A stretch of 64,000 nucleotides of DNA, taken from positions 620,001 through 684,000 of the forward strand of contig NC_088714.1 in NCBI RefSeq assembly GCF_963576615.1. The letters are read 5' to 3'. Below the pieces are notes generated by a model, which saw only the letters and a program-made list of their open reading frames with translations, did not search any database and was not told where the DNA came from. The position numbers and the translations under genes are program-made. Numbering within the stretch: the first letter of the stretch is position 1; every line of letters begins with the position of its first letter. This document shows, piece after piece, positions 38,901 to 47,900 of the stretch. The stretch is from Watersipora subatra. Its lineage: Eukaryota; Bryozoa; Gymnolaemata; Cheilostomatida; Watersiporidae.

Positions 38901-41900
38901 AACAGTCCGATACCTCATTTTTACATTTGTTCCAGTATCGAGAGGTACCAGTATCGGCGTATTCAAAGTTTTGATTGGTAGCTTCTGCTGGAACAGTAAC
39001 CTTTTTATACACAAACACTTCTATGCACGAATTGTTATTATTAATTCAACATATTTAGGATTTTATTTTGTTTTTTCAGTTCATATTAATTATATCATTA
39101 CCAAATCATCTTTTATTGTAATCATAGCAGAGACAGACTTAATTTTGCTATTATTTGCTAATTCACATTTACCTTTAAACACTTTTATAGTTATTTTATT
39201 TTGTTTCTTAATTTATTTGACCTGCACAAAACATTTTCCTCGTGATATGAACTTTGAAAGTTACAGTTGTTTGACAAAGTTTGAAAACCTTCACAGTTGT
39301 TTTCATGTTTCTTTTAATTTATTTCAACTGCACAAAACGCTTTTCTCATGATATGAAGTTTGAAAGTTAATTTAGTAACTGTTGTTATATGTTTAATAAA
39401 CACGAATTTTCTATGCAAAGACTTTTACTATCTGAGCAATGCCAGGCATTTATTTAACCAGTCTATATATGATATTAGTATCATTGTCGGAGTTCCTACT
39501 CTAGTTTATATATGATACTAGCTGCATTACCCGTCTATGGGAACAGATTCACATACAGCAAGCGGTTTCTTGAGAGTTGTCTTTCATACTGTAAAACAAC
39601 TCCAAATATGCAGTCTACTGAAATTGTTGCTCTGATCAGAGTATGCATACACATATGCAGTCAAACATGTCAATAATGTTGGGGAGAACAATAGAAATCT
39701 GCGATGTGTTTTACAGCTAGTCTACAATGCATCAGTCTCAAACCACTCAAATTGGTGTTGTCCTATTTTTGTGCAGAGAACTGATAATGAAATTGACATT
39801 GCTAGGCAAACTGAAGTTCTTCAAACTGGCAGTATTAAAAATTTTTGCATCTTTTACGATATTCTACAAAATATTTTGCAATTGCCAGCATTTATTGAAT
39901 GGAGACTTCAACATGCTTAAAACACTAATCGTGGCTCACCAGTTCTTCGTCTATTAATAGCCTGTGTTTTGGCATGGTATACACAAACAGTGCAGCAGTA
40001 ATGTGGTTGTGTAGATAAAATTTATATATATATAACAGCACAGACAGTATGATGTCAAGGCAGACACAGCATTAGCACCTTACAATATTAAAACAGCGCC
40101 AACATAATAGCCTTTTTATGAGATACAATGAGGAAAATGAATGCATGAAAATATATATATGCTTAAAAATATGTTAGAACATGCTGCACATGGATAATAT
40201 GTAGGTATAGCAGAACATGAAGAACATAGCATGACATAACAATAACATAATGTTAATTCAATGCAAGCATGACATAACAATAACACAATGTTAATTCAAT
40301 GCAACACTTGTAGATAGACAACATTTTTTGTTTTTCTGTCGGGTGTATGAACCAACAGTTTTCGGCCTGTGCCTACTTTTGAGCAGGCAACGTACAGCTG
40401 GCCATAATTAAAGCAGGGTGACAGTAAGTCGATACCAGCTGCTCTCTTTCTTCTCACTGTCGCCTATTGCAACGCTAGGAGTACCCATGCAAGTTCTGTA
40501 GTAGCTGTAGTACTCGTAGCTGGAAAAAAATAAAAGTAACTCAGTTGCGGAAGGAAATGAACACGTTTACTATCACCAACTGTGGCAAATGCAACATTTT
40601 TAAGTAATGGAGATGTGGCAATTCATAGACAATACAACATTGAATGAGAAGTACTTACCCATTTTTAAGTAGAAATTTAGTAGGTAATTTTTGAAGCAAA
40701 AACAATTGTTTAGGTGGCCGGAAAAGAAAAACGTTCACGTGACGTTCCGTTTGCAGCAAGTATTAATTTACTACTCATTTACTAATTAAATTTACTACTC
40801 ATTAGTTTATTTAATGAGTAGTAAATTTTATTTAATTTTATTGATTTATATACTAATATTAATTCACCTTTGTATAGGCCGCAGAACTCAGGACGGTGCT
40901 TTTTAACACGACAGCAACTTTGCTGTTTAAAACGGAACAGTGCCGTTAGGCACTGTTCCGTATTAACCGGCGCTTTTTAACCTAGTGCCTAATGGAACAG
41001 TACCGTTAGGTATTGTTTCGTTATTCTTTCACCACTAGAGGCGTACTAACTGGAGATTCCGGTTAATGCACCCTAGCGGTGAAAGAAAAGGCCACAGAAT
41101 AGCCGCACCCTTATATAAGCCGCATGCCTCAAATCATCGGAAAAAATTAGCGGCTAATAGTCCGAAATTACGGTACTCATATCAATTCAGTTCGCTTCAT
41201 ACAACCGAATCGAAAAAAGAAAAGACTGCTCTATAAGGTGGACTAACGCACACATACACACACACGCGCACACAAATATACAGACCGATTTTTTGCCGTT
41301 TATATACTAGATTGGTAACATTGTTAGTGTTCCGACTCTAGTCTATGTATGATATTGGTTTCATTGTTAGAGTTCCTATTCTAGTCTATATATGATATTG
41401 GTATAATTCTTAGAGTTCCTACTCTAGTCTGTATATGTACTGTTACAACACAATACTTACAACACAGTACATACAACACAGTACATACAACACAGTACTT
41501 ATATTACAGTGCTTACAACACAGTGCATACAGCGCAGTACATACAACACAGTACATGCAATTCAGTATATACAACACAGTACTTGCAACACAGTATTTAC
41601 AACATAGTACATACAATACAGTATTTACAATACAGTACTTACAACACATACATACAACACAGTACTTACAACACAGTTCATACCACAAAGTGTTTACAAA
41701 GCAGTTTTTCTCAATAGGTCATGTCGGAGCTGTAAAAAGTCTACATGCTCTGGAGAATGAGAATTCTTTTATTTCTGGTGGAAAGGACAAGACAGTGAGG
41801 CTATGGTCATTAAGGAACACAGGCGCTGGTGATACGAGGTAGCAGAGAACATGTGTTATGGCAGCTTCTGGCATGTGCTTACAGCAGACTATACATTTCA

Positions 41901-44900
41901 TGACGGCTTGTAGCATGTGCTTGCAGCAATGTGTATATGTGATGATACTTTGTAGCATGTGTTTATTGCCCAGTGTATATATCATGACAGCTTCTGTCGT
42001 GTGCTTATAACAAAGTGTACATGTCATGACAGCGTGTAGCGTGTGCTTACAGCAGTGTATAAAGCCATGATGACTTGTAGCATGTGCTTATAGCAGACTG
42101 TACATGTCATGACGGCTTATGGCATGTGCTTACAGCAGTATATAATGTCATGATGATTTGTAGCATGTGCTTATAGCAGAGTGTACACGCCATGACAGCT
42201 TGCAGCTTGTGTTTACAGCTGTGTATATATGGCATGATACCTTGTAGCATGTGCTTATAGCAGAGTGTACATATCATGACAGCTTCTAGCGTGTGCGTAT
42301 AACAGAGTGTACATGTCATGACAGCGTGTAGCGTGTGCTTACAGCAGTGTATAAAGCCATGATGACTTGTATCATGTGCGTACAACAGAGTATAGATGTC
42401 ATGACAGCTTGTAGCATGTGCCAATAGCTGCCTACAAGCTATTGGAACATGCTACCACCAAACCTAGCTTCCAAGTAGTTGGATTACAAGAGTGCACCAC
42501 CACTCCCAGCTATTGACTCTAACTTTATTAAAGCACATAAATTACATAATTTTTTTATTATACGTATAGTTCAATACATCAGAGTCTTGGCTTTCAAATG
42601 AGCCTATATTCAATACACAAAGAATAATAGAACTATGAAAAACAGGGTGTCAAAAGTATGTCCTGCAATAAAAAACACTTGGTTGTGGTTCCCACAATGT
42701 GATGTCACAATTATTATTTAGCCTTAGGTAGTCGATCCCTTTCGCTGCCATTGAGGCTGCGCTTTACTGTGACAATCGGTGCTGTTAAACTCAGAGAGCG
42801 CTAATAATAAACTAGGATTCTAGATAATCAACGATGCCCGGGGATCGTGCTAACGCCCGACCAATACAAACGACCAATACAAACGTATGTTTTGGGTTAA
42901 TTAATTATGCTTCAATAAATATACTGTCCTTGAATAAGGTAATGAAATCATATCGATTAAATTGTGACCTGCGGTTGCGTGGCCCTAGGATTATATGTCA
43001 ATCACGTTTTCGCGAGATCACGCAATGCTTGAAATTAATTAGTCTCAGTCGTGACCCTCAACATCACAATAAAAAGAGAGGGCTAGTGCATAATATTGTC
43101 GGGAAAACATAGTATGGTGCTTGGAATCTGAGTTATTTATCATAGAAATGATCTGTACATGGAGAGCTAATGACACTGATTCCGTTGTCATCTTCATTGG
43201 TTCTCTGGAGTGTCCTACCTTCGCCTGCCACTAGCGTCATTATCGTAGTTGATAAATATCAGTGGTAAGCAATAAAATAAGCGGTAAGAACACACAACAC
43301 CGCATAGGAAAATTGTGACATCACAATTTTCGAGTCTATACCATTGAACGTTTCTGCGGTAGAGCTCTGGGGAAATCCTATAAACACTAACCAATGTCTG
43401 TCTCATCAAGTCAAACAAGGGCTCATTCAAAAGCCAAGACTCTGATGTATTGAAATACATCATAAAAAAATTATGTAATTGATTTGCTTTAAGAGGAATA
43501 CACTACAGTTATTAAATGACACCTGTTGTTCACCTGCCAATTCTGTAGTATGCCCTTGCTTAGCCTGCTTTGTAGTCTCAGTTTTAGTCCTAATGTGAAA
43601 AGGTTTTCTATGTAAATTAGTGGTTGAACGCAATCGAGCTCATGATTTACTGCAAATAATCTTACTCAAAGGTTGAGAACAACAGTCAATAGGCACAGAC
43701 ATCGGAAAATTCACAGAAAGAGATGATTGATCGGAAGAACTTGCTGTATGTGTTTGTATTATATTGGAGAGCTATGCAGTGTTTATAAAACAATTGTGCA
43801 ATTTGCTTCAGTGATTATTAAATGTTTCCATAGTTCTTTTATTTTGGTTGTACATGTATATCTGTAAGATTAGTCTATGAAACACTTCATAGCGATAAGC
43901 TGTTGGCATATTCATCATGCGTATAGATACAACAAACGTGGTAAGTTATCTCAACAGCTGTCAATAGCTGTTATCTTGAGCAGCTGGTAACATAGTTGAG
44001 GACACGTAGTTGAGGACTCCTAGTCGAGGACACCTAGTTGAGGACATGTAGTTGAGGACTCCTAGTCGAGGACACCTAGTTGAAGACTCCTAGTTGACGA
44101 CATCTAGTTGAAAACTGCTAGTTGAGGACACCTAGTTGAGGTCACTTAGTTGAGGAGACCTAGTTGAGGACTCTTAGTTGGGGACTCCTAGTTGGGGACT
44201 CTTAGTTGAGGACTCCTAGTTGGAGACTCTTAGTTGAGGACTCCTAGTTAAGGACTTCTAGTCAAGGACTTCTAGTCGAGGACTTCTAGTCGAGGACTCC
44301 TAGTCGAGGACACCTAGACAAAGACACCTACCTGAAGACACCTAGTTGAGGACACCTAGTTGAGAAATCCTAATTGGAGACTCCTAGTTGAGGACTCCTA
44401 GCTGAGGACTACTAGTTGGGGACTCCTAGCTGAGGACTCCTAGTTGAGGACTCCTAGTTGGGGACTCCTAGTTGGGGACTCCTAGTTGAGGACTCCTAGT
44501 TGAGGACTCCTAATTGGGGACTCCTAATTGGGACTCCTAGCTGAGGTCTCCTAGTTGAGGACTTCTAGTTGAGGACTCCTAGCTGAGGACTACTAGTTGA
44601 GGACTCCTAATTGGGGACTCCTAATTGGGACTCCTAGCTGAGGTCTCCTAGTTGAGGACTTCTAGTTGAGGACTCCTAGCTGAGGACTACTAGTTGAGGA
44701 CTCCTAGTTAAAGATGAAATTTCACAAAGTTTTAGTAGATTGCATCAGAAAGTATAAGTATTTTTCTATCATTTGTGATTGTTTTTGATATTTGAGGTGA
44801 TCTGACTGCCAGGATGTTTCAAGTTTAAAATTAAAATCGACATTACCTTGATCGCGGTTAACATGCTTATATAAAGCGCAAGTGTGATTATAACGTCTAT

Positions 44901-47900
44901 AGCGGCAAAGAGATTGGCAGAATAGAGACGCGTAACGCTGCAATTTGAACATAATAACCGATATCAACTACATATATCAATGATAACAACTAGTGACGTC
45001 ATTTAGCATGTTTTTTTTCTTCTGAGCATTTTAATTGCGATCAAGTTTTGTCGATTTTAGTCTTGAAACATGCTGGCAGTCAGATCACCTGAAACATCAG
45101 AAACAATGACAAATGATAAAAAAATACCGACACTTTCTGATGAAAACACTAAAACTTTGTACAGGTTTATCCTTGAGGACAAGTTGAGTTGACATATGAG
45201 GACTCCTAGTATAACCATCTAATGACATGCAAAAACCGCTGTATCACCTTCTGTTATACATGGATAGCTTTCTCTTAACAGGTGCACCTCCCAGTTCACC
45301 TACGTAGAGCACAAGAGGCCAGTATTCTCCGCAGCTTATTTGGATTCGGTTAAACTTATAGCTTCGTGTGATGGTGCAATACACGTACGTAATCCCCATA
45401 CATATACCTACCTCTGCGCTCAATCTGCAATCTGTGATCAACACTTTGTTTATCTTACCTATGCACTTATTCCTACCTGCCTGTTGTTTTCACGCATGTT
45501 TGTATAAATAGCAAAAATACTCAAGTCTAAATGTAAGTTGTTTTGCAAATTTGTTAGTACATTCATGCTTGTCTATTGCAAACTAGAGACAAATCCGCTT
45601 CACTGGTTCATGGCAGCATTGCGAATCCATGTCCAGTCTATTACTGAGCAGATAATTCCACAAGTGCCTAATTTGTGATGCCACTCCTTATCATCTATTA
45701 TTATTGTTACTAGTATGCTTGGCCGTCTTGTGCATTGTGAAAGATCATCATGAGTAATCAGTATGTTCATAAATTTCAAACTTCGTATCATGAGGAAAGG
45801 GATTTTTTTCATGATACGAAAAAATGATCTGCAAAATGGTTTTTTATCTGCCGGCTCGGTAGCAGGTCTTCATTTTTACCGGTTCGGTGGTTAACCCAGC
45901 TGTCCCTACTAGCCAACGGCTTGCCGGCTGTACTTCTGGCCGGGTTGAGGGTTGGCTCAGTCCTTTCCTTGCCTCAGTCCGGCGGGGGCCTATCTGAGTC
46001 TTTAGCAGCTCAGGGACTAAGCCATCCTCTTTGCCGTGGCATCGCTGGCCGGTCATGATGGTACTGGGCCCAGCTATCATCCGCCGCCACACATGTATGT
46101 GCTCAACTCAAACATGTACAGACTGAAGACTAGCCTCTGTCAAGTGTTTTAGCCGTGGTACTTTAGTTAGCGTTCACATATTGCACCTCTACTTTTTTCT
46201 CATGTGATTAGCACCTGTAACTAACCTGTAAGTAGCTCTAACTGCATGTAACTACCTATGACTACCTGTAAGCACCTGTAATGTTGCAGGTCTGGGATCC
46301 TGTGACAGGTGCTCTCCTTAATCAGTATGAACCAAGTAAAACACCAGGAGGAGTCACGGCTGTGCAGACAATTGAAAATCCTTTCTTGGATCACTATATA
46401 GTAGCAGCTACATCTGAGTCTACGATAAGGTACCGAGTCTACGATAAGGTACCGAGTCTACGATAAGGTACCGAGTATACGATAAGGTACCGAGTATACG
46501 ATAAGGTACCGAATCTACGATAAAGTACCGAGTCTACGATAAGGTACCGAGTCTACGATAAGGTACCGAGTCTACGATAAGGTACCGAGTCTACGATAAG
46601 GTACCGAGTCTACGATAAGGTACCGAGTCTACGATAAGGTACTGAGGATGTAATATCACCAGTAAGGCTTGTGTGTTAAGTTTCAATCCATAACGTTGTT
46701 TGTTAGTTTCAGTTTCCTTCCTCTTCTACATAATTATGTTCTGAATGAACATTGGCAAACACCAGACACAAGTGATCAGTATTTTCTACCTTTTCGTCTT
46801 CGTGTCATGGCCACAAGTATCTGTGAGTTATCACCACTGATCTCTGGAGCTGGTACCTTTCTTTTAAGGTTTATAGATGTCCGGTCGGACAAGCTCGCGC
46901 ATGAGTTCCGCCTAAACTGTGCATCTGCTACGACACTTGGATACATATCTGCTATAGCTGTCGGCTCTACTTGGGTGGCAGTCACTCATTCTATCGGGGT
47001 CCTTTCCATTCTTGACATCAGAACTGGTTTTAATCTCGTCTGCTGTCCTTGCAGAGGAGTGGAGGGAGATCTGAATCAGGTAACTTCCTAGGACTTGTGT
47101 GCCCAAGAACCTTACATGTATATGGTAAAGATGTGTACCAGAACTTGTCATACAGTACAAGAGCTTGCCATATGATGCAATTGCTTGCCACGTATCGCGA
47201 CTTCAACAGTAGTGTTTTTTCAATTACTAGTTTTTCAGTTTTTTTGCATTACTCCATGACTAATGTACTTGCTATGGTTAAGCGAGTGTCAATCCACTAG
47301 AATTGTTTTATTGGCAGCATGTTGTCAGCGTTTCATATCATTTAGAATGTCAATGCTGCTACAGTTTGTTGACATCTCCGTTTACAGATTGTGAGCTACG
47401 GGGCTAAAGAGCTGGTGACATGCTCAACAGATGGCCAGTTTGCACTCTGGAGGTGTGATTCCTCAACTCCTCTATGTCAGTCGAAGTTAACTAATGAGTT
47501 GCAGATATGCTCTATGAGCAAGTTCGCCAATTCAATAGTTAGTGCCAGCCAAGCAAACAGGATATCTGTGCACACGCCCTACCTTCAAGAGGTACAGTAG
47601 CCACACCTTGCCTCATTGTCTAATAATGTCATTGAAATGAGCCTTTGTTCATTGGAAAGAATCATGGCTTCACAGAATCATCCAAGACAGTGGAGAGTTA
47701 CTGATCAGAAGGTTATAGGGGAGGGTAAGTCACACTCATCGGCAGCTTGAAAGCCAGCGCTGCTGAGATCAACCTTCCAGTCTTAATGGGTGTGCCATAT
47801 GAAACCAATAGCAGCTTTGATTCTGTTTGAAATTCTTGTTTTCAGCTTGGCCTTTGAACAAATTTCCAGTCTGGTCTCTTGTTGATTCTGTCTAACTAGG

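Larger units (their letters stand above)
39440..41432 (+). repeat. ~57-bp tandem repeat split by a Helitron
   Basis: Units with GAGTTCCTACTCTAGTCTAT and ATATGATATTGGTATCATTG lie on both sides (39440-39517 and 41312-41432). The left flank ends GATA and the right starts TTGGT, rebuilding one unit (GATATTGGT). Confidence 0.85.

Noticed and set aside
38824..39351. 175-codon plus-strand ORF in WDR81 intron 26
   Set aside because: AT-rich, Phe/Ile/Leu-rich, no family motif and no splice support; likely chance or an eroded element.
42834..43112. 92-codon ORF within the TTAA-ended element
   Set aside because: No transposase motifs; too short to support as a gene.
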